NCBI GenBank assembly: GCA_934096815.1
Contig: CAKOMY010000007.1
Location: 1-63,900, forward strand
Direction: 5' to 3'
From: an uncultured Bacilli bacterium
GTDB lineage: Bacteria; Bacillota_I; Bacilli_A; RF39; UBA660
Length of the DNA stretch: 63,900 nt
The translations under genes were made by a program, and so were the position numbers. The first letter of the stretch is position 1; each line of letters begins with the position of its first letter. The notes below the pieces were generated by a model. The model made no database searches, was not told where the DNA came from, and worked only from the letters and a program-made list of their open reading frames with translations. This document shows positions 17,164 through 25,158 of the stretch, in pieces.

Positions 17164-17291
17164 ATTATTATCCTCCTTATGTCTCATTATAAACTATTAA
17201 ATTAAATATTAAAATAGATATTGAACTTTTTTATTAACAAATTTTAGACTATAAACGTAAACTATAATAGATACGGTTAGGAGGTATAAGT

Positions 17292-17480
17292 ATGTATTAT
17301 TATGGATATAATGGTGGTACTAATTATGGTTATTCTAATCCTTGCTGCAATACCGGATATATAGGAAACACAACTGGTGGATATGGACTAGGTGCTGCTT
17401 TATGGATTGTTTTATTCATTTTACTAGTAATAATTATTGGTGCTGGTTGGAGCTGGGGAAATAACAACAATAACAATTAG
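17292..17480 (+). CDS. Tiny Gly/Tyr-rich membrane protein (YjcZ-like)
   Basis: 62 residues: a Tyr/Gly/Asn-rich head (MYYYGYNGGTNYGY) with a Cys pair (NPCCN), then one hydrophobic helix (GAALWIVLFILLVIIIGAGW), then an Asn tail. This resembles the YjcZ/sporulation-associated tiny membrane proteins of Bacilli. TAGGAGGTATAAGT gives a strong ribosome site and TATAAT lies upstream. It is divergent from ruvA and convergent with the next gene. Confidence 0.65.
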   Translation: MYYYGYNGGTNYGYSNPCCNTGYIGNTTGGYGLGAALWIVLFILLVIIIGAGWSWGNNNNNN

Positions 17481-17503
17481 TTGATATCACTTAATATAAC
17501 GAA

Positions 17504-17534
17504 AAATGACATAGATATAAGTTCTATGTCATTT
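17504..17534. terminator. Bidirectional terminator between convergent genes
   Basis: AAATGACATAGA (17504-17515) and TCTATGTCATTT (17523-17534) form a perfect 12-bp stem with A-rich and T-rich flanks, serving both the small membrane protein (+) and the next gene (-), whose stop overlaps it. Confidence 0.85.
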
Positions 17535-18125
17535 AATTTTGACAATCTTTTTAAATTTTAGAGCATTTTCTTTAAATTCTTTATCATTATAGGAAAGCTC
17601 ATTAATTACACAAATACAGGCATCTTCTAATTTTTCAAAAATTTTTATATCATAAATAATTCCTCTTTCTGCTGTACATACTTGATAGCTATTATTTTCT
17701 TTAGTTAAACATACTCTTTGTTCTGAAATAGTTCCTAATGAAAAATAATTTATATATCCCATATTTGAAATTATATTTATAAGTTTTAGTAATGTATTAT
17801 TTTCTTGATTTAATTTTTCAAGTTCCTTTATAATTTCTAAAACCTCTTTTTGATGATTTTCTAAATCATTTAAAGTTGTAATTATTGCACTATTTTGAGA
17901 GGGCTTAGAAATATATTTACAAATAGATAATAAGTCAGATGCAAAAGGGCTAGTTATATATTTTAAATTACCTTTAGAATCTTTTGTTTCGATTATTTTT
18001 CTTCTTTCTTCTATTCTTGTTTTTTGTTCAGAATCATTAATTTTTTCAATATTTGCCTTATCTTTTAATTCTGATATTAAATCATAATAATATAGATTGT
18101 CTTTAATGGTTAAATTTTTTTTCAT
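17529..18125 (-). CDS. Hypothetical protein, 198 residues
   Basis: Not recognised. The N-terminal part is charged (ELKDKANIEKINDSEQKTRIEERRKIIE), and the centre has a coiled-coil-like stretch (LENHQKEVLEIIKELEKLNQENNTLLKL). The C-terminal half is more globular (YINYFSLGTISEQRVCLTK) with Cys residues at CLTK, VCTAE and CICV. No membrane segment or signal. It has its own promoter with a perfect palindrome over the -10, so its expression is probably controlled by a dedicated repressor or by its own product. Confidence 0.65.
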   Translation of the reverse strand: MKKNLTIKDNLYYYDLISELKDKANIEKINDSEQKTRIEERRKIIETKDSKGNLKYITSPFASDLLSICKYISKPSQNSAIITTLNDLENHQKEVLEIIKELEKLNQENNTLLKLINIISNMGYINYFSLGTISEQRVCLTKENNSYQVCTAERGIIYDIKIFEKLEDACICVINELSYNDKEFKENALKFKKIVKIK

Positions 18126-18149
18126 TTTTATTTCCTCTTTTCTTTATCT

Positions 18150-18203
18150 ACAAGAATGTTTTCTTGTTATTAATATAATATTAATAACAATGTAAAAAGT
18201 CAA
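18150..18203 (-). promoter_or_regulatory. Promoter with two perfect inverted repeats (operator)
   Basis: Minus strand: -35 TTGACT (18198-18203), 17-nt spacer, -10 TATTAT. A perfect 23-bp palindrome with 11-bp arms GTTATTAATAT (18166-18188) covers the -10. A second palindrome, ACAAGAA-TGTT-TTCTTGT (18150-18167), covers the start of transcription. This is a strong repressor-site layout; the regulator is unknown. Confidence 0.7.
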
Positions 18204-18279
18204 TACTCTTTTTAACATTTTTATAAAAACAAATTCTATTAGCAATTGAAATAATATTTATTATGAGTTATATTGTGTT

Positions 18280-18400
18280 TGTAGGGGAAACCTACATATA
18301 ATAAAAAAAGGAGCATTTAGTTTTGCAACGCTGAATGCCTATCCTAAAATTGTTTGGATTGACATTTAATCAATTATTTTTGATTAAGTGTCTATTTTTG
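18280..18400 (+). ncRNA. Antisense RNA of type I-like module, copy 1
   Basis: Plus-strand RNA following a -10 TATATT (18269-18274). It folds as hairpin 1 TGTAGG/CCTACA, hairpin 2 GCATTTAG/CTGAATGC, and a terminator GACATTTAATCA/TGATTAAGTGTC followed by TATTTTTG. It overlaps the 3' half of the opposite-strand peptide mRNA. Compared with the second copy at 54542, hairpins 1 and 2 each carry a compensatory base-pair change, so the RNA structure is under selection. Confidence 0.68.
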
Positions 18401-18484
18401 TATGATATAAATCATAGTTGTTATTAAAAACAGCATGATGCAAATATATCTTAAAATACTTATTATAAATTTTCTTTTACTCAT
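18392..18484 (-). CDS. 30-residue hydrophobic peptide, type I toxin-like, copy 1
   Basis: Starts MSKRKFIISILRYI and ends MIYIIQK: a basic N-terminus and one membrane-spanning helix, as in type I toxins (Fst, TxpA, BsrG classes). ATGAGGAGGTGTACAT gives a very strong ribosome site. The peptide is identical to the one at 54650-54742, while at least two codons differ synonymously (AGA/CGT and ATT/ATC), so the protein itself is conserved. Toxicity is inference from architecture; I know no named family for it. Confidence 0.72.
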   Translation of the reverse strand: MSKRKFIISILRYICIMLFLITTMIYIIQK

Positions 18485-18587
18485 ATGTACACCTCCTCAT
18501 CTTTTTATTATTAAAAAATGAGGATAGACACCCAGCAACTAATTGTTCCTTAAGGGGTATTATACTATTAGTGTAATAAGTGAACAA
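18485..18587 (-). promoter_or_regulatory. Promoter and structured leader of the copy 1 peptide
   Basis: Minus strand -35 TTGTTC (18582-18587), 17-nt spacer, -10 TATAAT (18559-18564). The leader contains GGAACAATTAGTTGC..TATCCT, which can pair with the 3' tail of the same mRNA. A local hairpin CCTCATTTTTTA / TAAAAAGATGAGG buries part of the ribosome site. Both are typical of toxin mRNAs kept silent until processed. The mRNA 3' end is probably the GCATTCAG/CTAAATGC hairpin followed by seven T at about 18302. Confidence 0.65.
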
Positions 18588-18617
18588 ATATATTTTCTAA
18601 AATAAATTTTAAACAAA

Positions 18618-18650
18618 AAACTATAAAGTATTTTTAATTCTTTATAGTTT
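18618..18650 (-). terminator. Terminator of the RNase J-like gene
   Basis: AAACTATAAAG (18618-18628) pairs with CTTTATAGTTT (18640-18650), followed on the minus strand by TTTTTG. It abuts the stop codon. Confidence 0.8.
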
Positions 18651-20288
18651 TTATATTTCTTGAATTACAGCAATAATCATTGGCTTACATTCTGTTTCAA
18701 CGTAAAAATATTTGCCTAATCTTTCCCTAATATCATTTTTAATATTGTTAAAATCTATGTATTTATCAGTTGTATTATTTTCAATAACTTCTAAAGATAT
18801 TTTTTTAATTTCATCTATCATTTCTTTAGAATCTTTAACATAGATAAATCCTCTAGTTGTTATTTCTGGTCCAACTAAGATTTTTTTATCTTTTTTAGAT
18901 AAAGTTGCACTTACTAAAACAATACCATTTTCGCTTAATACTTCTCTATCTTTTAATACTAAATCTCCAATATCTTCGATTGAATTACCATCAATTAAAG
19001 TATCATCTATATTGATATGTTCCATTTTATCAACTAATTTTTTATCAATGAAATTAACAATATCACCATTTTGTTTTAAGATAATATTTTCACTACTATA
19101 GCCTAAGTTAGTTGCTAAATCAGCATTTCTAACCATGTAGCGATATTCACCTTTAACTGGCATATAATATTTTGGTTTTAATAAATCTAACATTATCATA
19201 ATATCTTCAGATGATGCATGTAAACTTATACCTTTGTCTTTAGGAATACTTACTGTATTAATTCCTTTAATAGCAAGTTCATTTTCAACTTTAACAAAAG
19301 CCTTTTCATTTTCATCGTATTTTGGTTCAGCAAAACATACTGTATCATGTTCATTTAATTTAATAAATTTATCATTTCCCGCAATAATTCTTTCGAACAT
19401 GTTATATGCATTTGATCTATCATCACTTATTAATAAAATTGAATTATGATCATTAACGTTAGATAAATCGCCGATTTGACCTTCTTCTATATTAATGTAG
19501 TTTTCTTTTATAGCCATATTGATAATATTTTGAAGTTTTTTACCCATTACTACTACTTTACGATTTGAGTTTTTAGCAGCATTAAATATTCCTTCAATTG
19601 TATATAAGTGGACAGGAAGAACACTAAAGATTATACGACCATCAGTTTTAGCAATAAGTTTTTTGAAAAATGATGATAGGTGATGGTTAGGACTTGTGTG
19701 CCCAATGTTTTCAGCAAAGGAAGATTCTCCTAAAAGGGCAAGTACACCTTGTTTTCCAACATAGGCAATTTTCCCTAAATCCATATGATATGTTTTCATC
19801 ATTGATGGATCAATTATGAAGTCTCCTGTATAAACGATGGCTCCATCTGGAGTGTTTAATACATACATACAACTATCTGGAACTGAATGATTTACAGTTA
19901 TAGGAAATACACTTAATTCCTTAGTAAAACTCATTTTTTTATGTGGCATTAAAACATGTAAATTCTTTTCACTTACACCATCTAACATTAACTGATTAAT
20001 TGTATATTTTAAAGCATATACTTTAATCTCAGGAATATTCTTGATTAAATCAGATACTCCACCATAACTTTCAGGGTGAGCATGAGTTACAAATACGCCC
20101 ACTATTCTTTTACGATTTTCTACTAAATATTTATAATCAGGAATTATATAATCAATACCAAAATTAGAATCACTAGCATATTTTAAACCAGCATCAAATA
20201 TAAATATTTTATTATCTACTTCAACAATATAAGTGTTTTTTCCATTTTCATCTAATCCACCCATACCAAAAATTTTTATTTTACTCAT
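18651..20288 (-). CDS. rnjB: RNase J family protein, J2-like with altered metal site
   Basis: 545 residues of the beta-lactamase/beta-CASP ribonuclease J family (mRNA decay and 5'-end processing). The metal-binding HxHxDH motif of active members reads THAHPESYGG (His69, His71, then Glu73 and Ser74), so two ligands are changed, as in Bacillus RNase J2. Other blocks remain: GGLDENGKN, YTGDFIID, KYYMPVKGEYRYM, LHASSEDIMIML, and the C-terminal domain ending VIQEI. The partner RNase J1 is not in this window. I infer a subunit with weak or no own catalysis. RNase Y is encoded separately at 34786. Confidence 0.87.
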   Translation of the reverse strand: MSKIKIFGMGGLDENGKNTYIVEVDNKIFIFDAGLKYASDSNFGIDYIIPDYKYLVENRKRIVGVFVTHAHPESYGGVSDLIKNIPEIKVYALKYTINQLMLDGVSEKNLHVLMPHKKMSFTKELSVFPITVNHSVPDSCMYVLNTPDGAIVYTGDFIIDPSMMKTYHMDLGKIAYVGKQGVLALLGESSFAENIGHTSPNHHLSSFFKKLIAKTDGRIIFSVLPVHLYTIEGIFNAAKNSNRKVVVMGKKLQNIINMAIKENYINIEEGQIGDLSNVNDHNSILLISDDRSNAYNMFERIIAGNDKFIKLNEHDTVCFAEPKYDENEKAFVKVENELAIKGINTVSIPKDKGISLHASSEDIMIMLDLLKPKYYMPVKGEYRYMVRNADLATNLGYSSENIILKQNGDIVNFIDKKLVDKMEHINIDDTLIDGNSIEDIGDLVLKDREVLSENGIVLVSATLSKKDKKILVGPEITTRGFIYVKDSKEMIDEIKKISLEVIENNTTDKYIDFNNIKNDIRERLGKYFYVETECKPMIIAVIQEI

Positions 20289-20428
20289 AAATTTTCCTTC
20301 TTTCTAAATTAAAATAAAAGTTCTTTTCAACGTAAAATAATTGTAGCAAATTAAAGAATAAATTTCAAGTAGTGGTAATTTAAAAAAAGGCCAGTTAAAA
20401 ATCAAGCCATCTATCTATTTTTAATTAA

Positions 20429-21133
20429 TCAACTTTTTTTCATATATTTTTTTAGTTCTTTTTCTACTCTGGCTTTAATTAATAAAAGTCTTTCTTTCGG
20501 ATTCATGAAATTAGGGAAAGCTTCTACTAAACGTTTATATAGTACGTTCTTATTAATAAGTATTTTTTTTACTTTTTTAGTTATTTCTTCTGTACCATCT
20601 TTTTCAACAGTTTTAAGGGTACCTTTGAAACCAAACATAATTATTAAAGAAATAGTATAATCAATTATATATATTATAAATAAAACTATCGCTGTTATTT
20701 TAATTGTTTCAAAGTTAAATAAATTTAGTAGATATTCGAATATTGGATTAATAACACATATTACTAATGTTCCTAGAATTCCAAATGGAATCATTGTTTC
20801 AGCACAAATACGACCATTTAAATTGAATCTTTTAGTTGAATAATCCCACCATCTTGCTTTAAATATTTTTTCCATAAAAAAACTAGTAAAATATTCAAGT
20901 AGTGAACAAATAAATATTGCATATATAAATAATGTTAAAGGATTATCTTTATATCTACTTAATGTTAAAATCATTAAAAGACAACCATGACCATAAATTG
21001 GACATATTGGGCCTATTAAAAATCCTCTATTTATAAATTTATGTTTTTCGATTAATTTTCCTATTACTTCAATAAGCCATCCTATAAAAGAATAAATTAA
21101 AAATAATAGAAAGTAATAATAAATTTCATTCAT
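20429..21133 (-). CDS. CmpB-family polytopic membrane protein (PF06541 type)
   Basis: 234 residues with about five membrane helices. The signature YSFIGWLIEV, then FINRGFLIGPICPIYGHGC, then SLLEYFTSFFMEKIFKARWWDYS and FNLNGRICAETMIPFG, defines the family annotated as putative ABC transporter permease CmpB. No ATPase partner is adjacent, so a transporter role is unproven. The C-terminal tail is basic and cytoplasmic (NPKERLLLIKARVEKELKKYM). Confidence 0.82.
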   Translation of the reverse strand: MNEIYYYFLLFLIYSFIGWLIEVIGKLIEKHKFINRGFLIGPICPIYGHGCLLMILTLSRYKDNPLTLFIYAIFICSLLEYFTSFFMEKIFKARWWDYSTKRFNLNGRICAETMIPFGILGTLVICVINPIFEYLLNLFNFETIKITAIVLFIIYIIDYTISLIIMFGFKGTLKTVEKDGTEEITKKVKKILINKNVLYKRLVEAFPNFMNPKERLLLIKARVEKELKKYMKKS

Positions 21134-21191
21134 ATACTATATCCTCCATAATATGATTTTACAAAATAATATATAAAAAATAAAGAAAAAA

Positions 21192-21219
21192 AGAACCATT
21201 TTAGTTAGATGATGGTTCT
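21192..21219 (-). terminator. Terminator of the calcium-repeat protein cluster
   Basis: AGAACCAT (21192-21199) and ATGGTTCT (21212-21219) form a stem overlapping the stop codon, followed on the minus strand by TTTTTTTC. It ends the 21.2-26.3 kb cluster. Confidence 0.8.
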
Positions 21220-22511
21220 AATTTTGTTGGTACTTCAATTTTAAATGTTGCACTAAATTCTTTACCTTGATCTTCATTTTGAGGAGAATTAGTACCTTCC
21301 AAATTAAAGGTTACACGGTATTTTTGAGTTGTTTTCTTTGCTATTCTAACGTTTTGAGCAATGTATGTATTTGTTCTAGGTGCAACACGGTAGCCTAGAC
21401 TTGGTGCTCCATTTGTTCCGTCTACTTTATATTTAAAGTTATTAGTTATAAATGTATTATATCTAACTATCATTAAAATAGAATAAGTTAAATCAACATT
21501 GGATAAGTTTTCAACGGTAAATGTTTTATATGGTTTAATATTGGCATTATAGTATGGTTGATCATCAGGCATGATTCCTTCAATACTTAATGTTTCTCCA
21601 TCTACAAAATTAAGAATTAAAGATGCTGTTTCTTGACTAGTATCAGGGGTTCCGGTAGTTGTTGATGAGCCATTATGCTTTCCTCCACCATTTGGTGAAT
21701 CTATTATGTTTTTATCTGCTTTGCCATCTCCATCGGTATCACACATAACATCGCATTTACCATCGCCATCGATATCTAGGTTCAAATCAGGTATTCCGTC
21801 ATTATCTGTATCAATATCTAAATCAGGAGTTCCATCACCATCTAAATCGATATTTAAGTCTGGCCACCCATCGCCATTAGTGTCACAATTAATATTACAA
21901 GTAATACTTTTATCGGTAGCATCATTAACTAAGTTATAATCTGGTTTAGCATCATTATCATAATCTATATTAAATACTGCTTTACGATTACCTTTATAAT
22001 CAATATTTAAATTTGGTTTATTATCTTTATCAGTGTCTATATTAATATCTGCCTTTTTATCACCGGTAATATCTATGTTAATATCAGCAATTCCATCATC
22101 ATCAATATCTTTATTTAAATCTTTAATACTCCAGTAATAAACTCCTGCATAAGTTGCACCTACTATTGAAAATAATAGAGCCCATAATGCAGCTATTATG
22201 ACGCCCATCCCGACGCCTTTTTTAGGAACAACATCAAATTTTAATTTCAATTTTTCTTTAGATATTTTTAAACTATGGGGTAAGTAAGTATAATCATCGC
22301 CAGTAGTTAATGTTAATGATATAACTTTCATTACTTGTTTACGATTAATTTTTAAATTATCTTTGTAAATATCTACTAAAATCTTTTTTATTTCATCATA
22401 TTGTTCTTTATCACTTAATAAATTAAATTTGGTTAAATCTATTTCTTTACCAGGAAAATTTTTAATAGGGTTTGTATTTTTATTTTCTGTTTTTTTATCT
22501 TTTTTTGTCAT
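21201..22511 (-). CDS. Surface protein with tandem DxDxDG calcium-type repeats
   Basis: 436 residues. A charged cytoplasmic head (about 1-95) precedes one membrane helix (GVGMGVIIAALWALLFSIVGATY). About ten 13-14-residue repeats follow, such as DLDGDGTPDLDID and DTDNDGIPDLNLD, which resemble thrombospondin type 3 / dockerin calcium loops. A Ser/Thr linker and a C-terminal beta-rich domain (residues about 330-436) end the protein. Some repeats have lost acidic residues (DYKGNRKAVFNID). It is the last gene of the AAA+ cluster, 11 nt after the DUF2357-like gene, so it is probably the outward-facing part of that system. Calcium binding is inferred. Confidence 0.75.
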   Translation of the reverse strand: MTKKDKKTENKNTNPIKNFPGKEIDLTKFNLLSDKEQYDEIKKILVDIYKDNLKINRKQVMKVISLTLTTGDDYTYLPHSLKISKEKLKLKFDVVPKKGVGMGVIIAALWALLFSIVGATYAGVYYWSIKDLNKDIDDDGIADINIDITGDKKADINIDTDKDNKPNLNIDYKGNRKAVFNIDYDNDAKPDYNLVNDATDKSITCNINCDTNGDGWPDLNIDLDGDGTPDLDIDTDNDGIPDLNLDIDGDGKCDVMCDTDGDGKADKNIIDSPNGGGKHNGSSTTTGTPDTSQETASLILNFVDGETLSIEGIMPDDQPYYNANIKPYKTFTVENLSNVDLTYSILMIVRYNTFITNNFKYKVDGTNGAPSLGYRVAPRTNTYIAQNVRIAKKTTQKYRVTFNLEGTNSPQNEDQGKEFSATFKIEVPTKLEPSSN

Positions 22512-22522
22512 TTTAACCTCCC

Positions 22523-23626
22523 TTATTTAAATAAGTTTGTTGCTTTACTAAATCTTGAATTATGACTATCTATAAAGCTCTTATAAACTTTTCTTGCATT
22601 ATCTTTTTCAATATTTTTAAAATTTGTTGCTTCATTTATTTTATTTTCTAATTTTTTTCTTAATTCTTTTTCATCGATATCAAACTTGCTAGCATATTCA
22701 AATACGGTTTCTACTATATCAATATTTTGAAGAGGCATTATATTTCCTCTTTTTGATACTGTATCATTTAAAATACAATAATTTAGAAATGATGTTAAAT
22801 CTAGATTATGTTTCATTGAAGTTGTTGATAAATCAGTTTGTTCTTTATTTTCTTTAACAGGACTATTTACTTCAAAATCTTCTATTGTCTCCCATAGATG
22901 TAATGCGGTTACAAAGTTATAATCTTTTAAAATAACGTTTGTTTTTCTGATTGGACTTCTAACAACTGTTGCACCTTTCATCATTTTCATAAATTTACTA
23001 GACATAAAGTCTTCTAAAACATCTTGAATATGTTTAATTTTATCTTCACGAGATTTTAACTCTTCTTCACTTGTTGTCATTTCCTGTTCTTCTTTAGCTG
23101 TAATTTCTAATTTAACTATTACATCTTGGTTATTATATTTGGTTTTAGAATCATAATTTAGTTTTTTTTCATCAGTATTTTCTTTTGTTTGTTCTTTATA
23201 AGTTAATTGTTCTTCAACAAAACGATTTAAAGTAGTAATAAGGGTATAAATAAATCTATTTTCATATAAATCAATAGTTTCTTCTTTAAAGATATTAAGT
23301 AATTTTATTGGTTTAACAAACCCATCATCATCTACTTCTTGAATATAATTAGTATGAACTGCTAAATCTTTAATTGATTCTAGGGATATCTTTTTAGTTT
23401 TTTCAATTCTAACTACATCTTCTTCGGAAACGATAAATCTACGAGGATTCCTGATGATATTATCAATAGCAGGAATTGCCTCTTCAATTACATCTACCCA
23501 AGAATAATCTATTTCAATTTTATGGATATTATGATTTGCTGTAAATGTTGAAGTTGTTTCTTTTATGTATTTATCAGCATCCTCTTGAGGTAAATCTTGT
23601 ACTAAAAGTCCAATTTCATTGTTCAT
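22523..23626 (-). CDS. DUF2357-like protein, partner of the McrB-like ATPase
   Basis: 367 residues, acidic and helical. RNPRRFIVSEEDVVRIEKTKKI followed by LLNIFKEETIDLYENRFIYTLIT resembles DUF2357, the domain found in McrC-like partners of McrB-type GTPases. A charged coiled-coil stretch (ITAKEEQEMTTSEEELKSREDKIKHI) splits the protein. I could not find a PD-(D/E)xK nuclease motif, so it may be a non-nuclease adaptor. It lies 22 nt after the ATPase gene. Family assignment is moderate. Confidence 0.55.
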   Translation of the reverse strand: MNNEIGLLVQDLPQEDADKYIKETTSTFTANHNIHKIEIDYSWVDVIEEAIPAIDNIIRNPRRFIVSEEDVVRIEKTKKISLESIKDLAVHTNYIQEVDDDGFVKPIKLLNIFKEETIDLYENRFIYTLITTLNRFVEEQLTYKEQTKENTDEKKLNYDSKTKYNNQDVIVKLEITAKEEQEMTTSEEELKSREDKIKHIQDVLEDFMSSKFMKMMKGATVVRSPIRKTNVILKDYNFVTALHLWETIEDFEVNSPVKENKEQTDLSTTSMKHNLDLTSFLNYCILNDTVSKRGNIMPLQNIDIVETVFEYASKFDIDEKELRKKLENKINEATNFKNIEKDNARKVYKSFIDSHNSRFSKATNLFK

Positions 23627-23648
23627 AAATTATCCTTCTTTCTATTTT

Positions 23649-25148
23649 TTACATTTGTTTCTTTAATCTATCTAAGAATTCTTTACATTCCTTCATAACA
23701 TCTTGTCCAAATGTTTCATCTAAGAATGTTTTAAATCCGTCAATTTCACCTCTAATATAAGCTAGGTTTAATTGGTTAAATTTTCTTAATATTTTGTTAG
23801 CAATTAGATAATCAACGGCAACCATTTCATCGCCACCACAGGCAACAAATACAGGTACATAGTCTTTAATTTGTTTTAAAATACGGTTACCAAAAGCCAT
23901 TCTAAAATGATTAATTACATAATTATCCATTTTTTCAATTTTATTTAGAACATCATCTGATAATGGATGGTCAACCCAGGCTTTTTTAAATAAGCTCATA
24001 AAGTAATCAGCAGTTATATCAAGTGGCTCAGTATCAGGTGCTTCAAATGGTACACTCTTGTCATCAATGTTAATTGGTAAGGCACGGTCGTAAACCTTAT
24101 CAGTTACCATAAATGTTGAGTCATCGTTATTGATTGTACCACAATACCACATGTTATTTGGAATTCTAAATCTTCCTTCTTCTAATAATTTTGGATCGTT
24201 TGGCCATGCATTTGGCACTAAACTAATTATCCATTCATCACTTGATGGAAGTTCTAATACTGAAAGCATTTCAGCAAAGTAATATTCAACACGAGAGATA
24301 TTCATTTCATCTAACACAGTTAAATAAATTTGAGGATTGTATCTTGCTTCATACATTTTAGCTAGAACTTGAGTTTCATTAAATCTTTTGGTAAATTCGT
24401 TAAAATAGCCATAAATTTCGGTACTATCTCTCCATGATGGTTGAACTGATGCGATTGTACTTTCATTTTTAACAAAGTATCCCCAAGCATAGGCTAAACT
24501 TGTTTTACCTGTACCAGAAATACCTTGTAAGATAATTAATCTATTTGATGCAAAGGCACTTACGAATAATCTAATTAAATTGATATCATAATATAGATGT
24601 AGTTTACTAGCAGCATAATTTCTAAATTGTTCACATAAAGCATCTAATTCAATTGTTTCATGCCAATCTGGTTTAACATAATTTGCATATTCTTCATCAA
24701 TTTTAGTTAACTTATAGAATCTGCTATCACTTACTTTAGTAATAACATTACCATTTTCATCATACTCTACTTCATCGTTATTAGCGGCATTTGCCATTTC
24801 TTTGTATCGATCATTTTCAGCACGAAGTTTAGCAACATCATTATTTAAACTTTCAATTTCATCAACTAATGTTTCTTGATGATGAACATTATGTCTAAAT
24901 TTAACTAATCTCTTAATTAAACGATATAATAAGAAACCAATTATTCCAAAAAGCACTAATAAACTTAATATAGAAATAATTATAATAAAAGGACTAACCC
25001 CATTATATTTATTAATAATATCAATATAATTGGCTATATTAAAAATTCTTATAATTGCACTACCTATTCCTTTAAATAAATCCCATATCCCGCCTATTAA
25101 AGGTTCCATGAATTCAAGAAAAAAATCACTATTTGTACTTACGTTCAT
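23649..25148 (-). CDS. Membrane-anchored McrB-like AAA+ ATPase/GTPase
   Basis: 499 residues from ATG 25148, which has AGGAG 7 nt upstream; the in-frame ATG at 25175 overlaps the previous gene and is less likely. Order: one membrane helix (about 53-76), a coiled coil (about 93-122), then an AAA+ core with Walker A LQGISGTGKTSLAYA (about 209-217). McrB-type SWRDSTEIYGYFN, Walker B LTVLDEMNISRVEYYFAE and sensor GTINNDDSTFMVTDKVYDRA follow. The coiled coil plus McrB-type motor recalls CoCoNuT/McrBC systems, but a membrane anchor, a DUF2357 partner and a calcium-repeat surface protein are unusual. Function unknown. Confidence 0.72.
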   Translation of the reverse strand: MNVSTNSDFFLEFMEPLIGGIWDLFKGIGSAIIRIFNIANYIDIINKYNGVSPFIIIISILSLLVLFGIIGFLLYRLIKRLVKFRHNVHHQETLVDEIESLNNDVAKLRAENDRYKEMANAANNDEVEYDENGNVITKVSDSRFYKLTKIDEEYANYVKPDWHETIELDALCEQFRNYAASKLHLYYDINLIRLFVSAFASNRLIILQGISGTGKTSLAYAWGYFVKNESTIASVQPSWRDSTEIYGYFNEFTKRFNETQVLAKMYEARYNPQIYLTVLDEMNISRVEYYFAEMLSVLELPSSDEWIISLVPNAWPNDPKLLEEGRFRIPNNMWYCGTINNDDSTFMVTDKVYDRALPINIDDKSVPFEAPDTEPLDITADYFMSLFKKAWVDHPLSDDVLNKIEKMDNYVINHFRMAFGNRILKQIKDYVPVFVACGGDEMVAVDYLIANKILRKFNQLNLAYIRGEIDGFKTFLDETFGQDVMKECKEFLDRLKKQM

Positions 25149-25158
25149 ATTAATTCTC

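Noticed and set aside
21700..22130. Tandem DNA repeats as a possible satellite
   Set aside because: They encode the in-frame DxDxDG calcium-type repeats of the surface protein.
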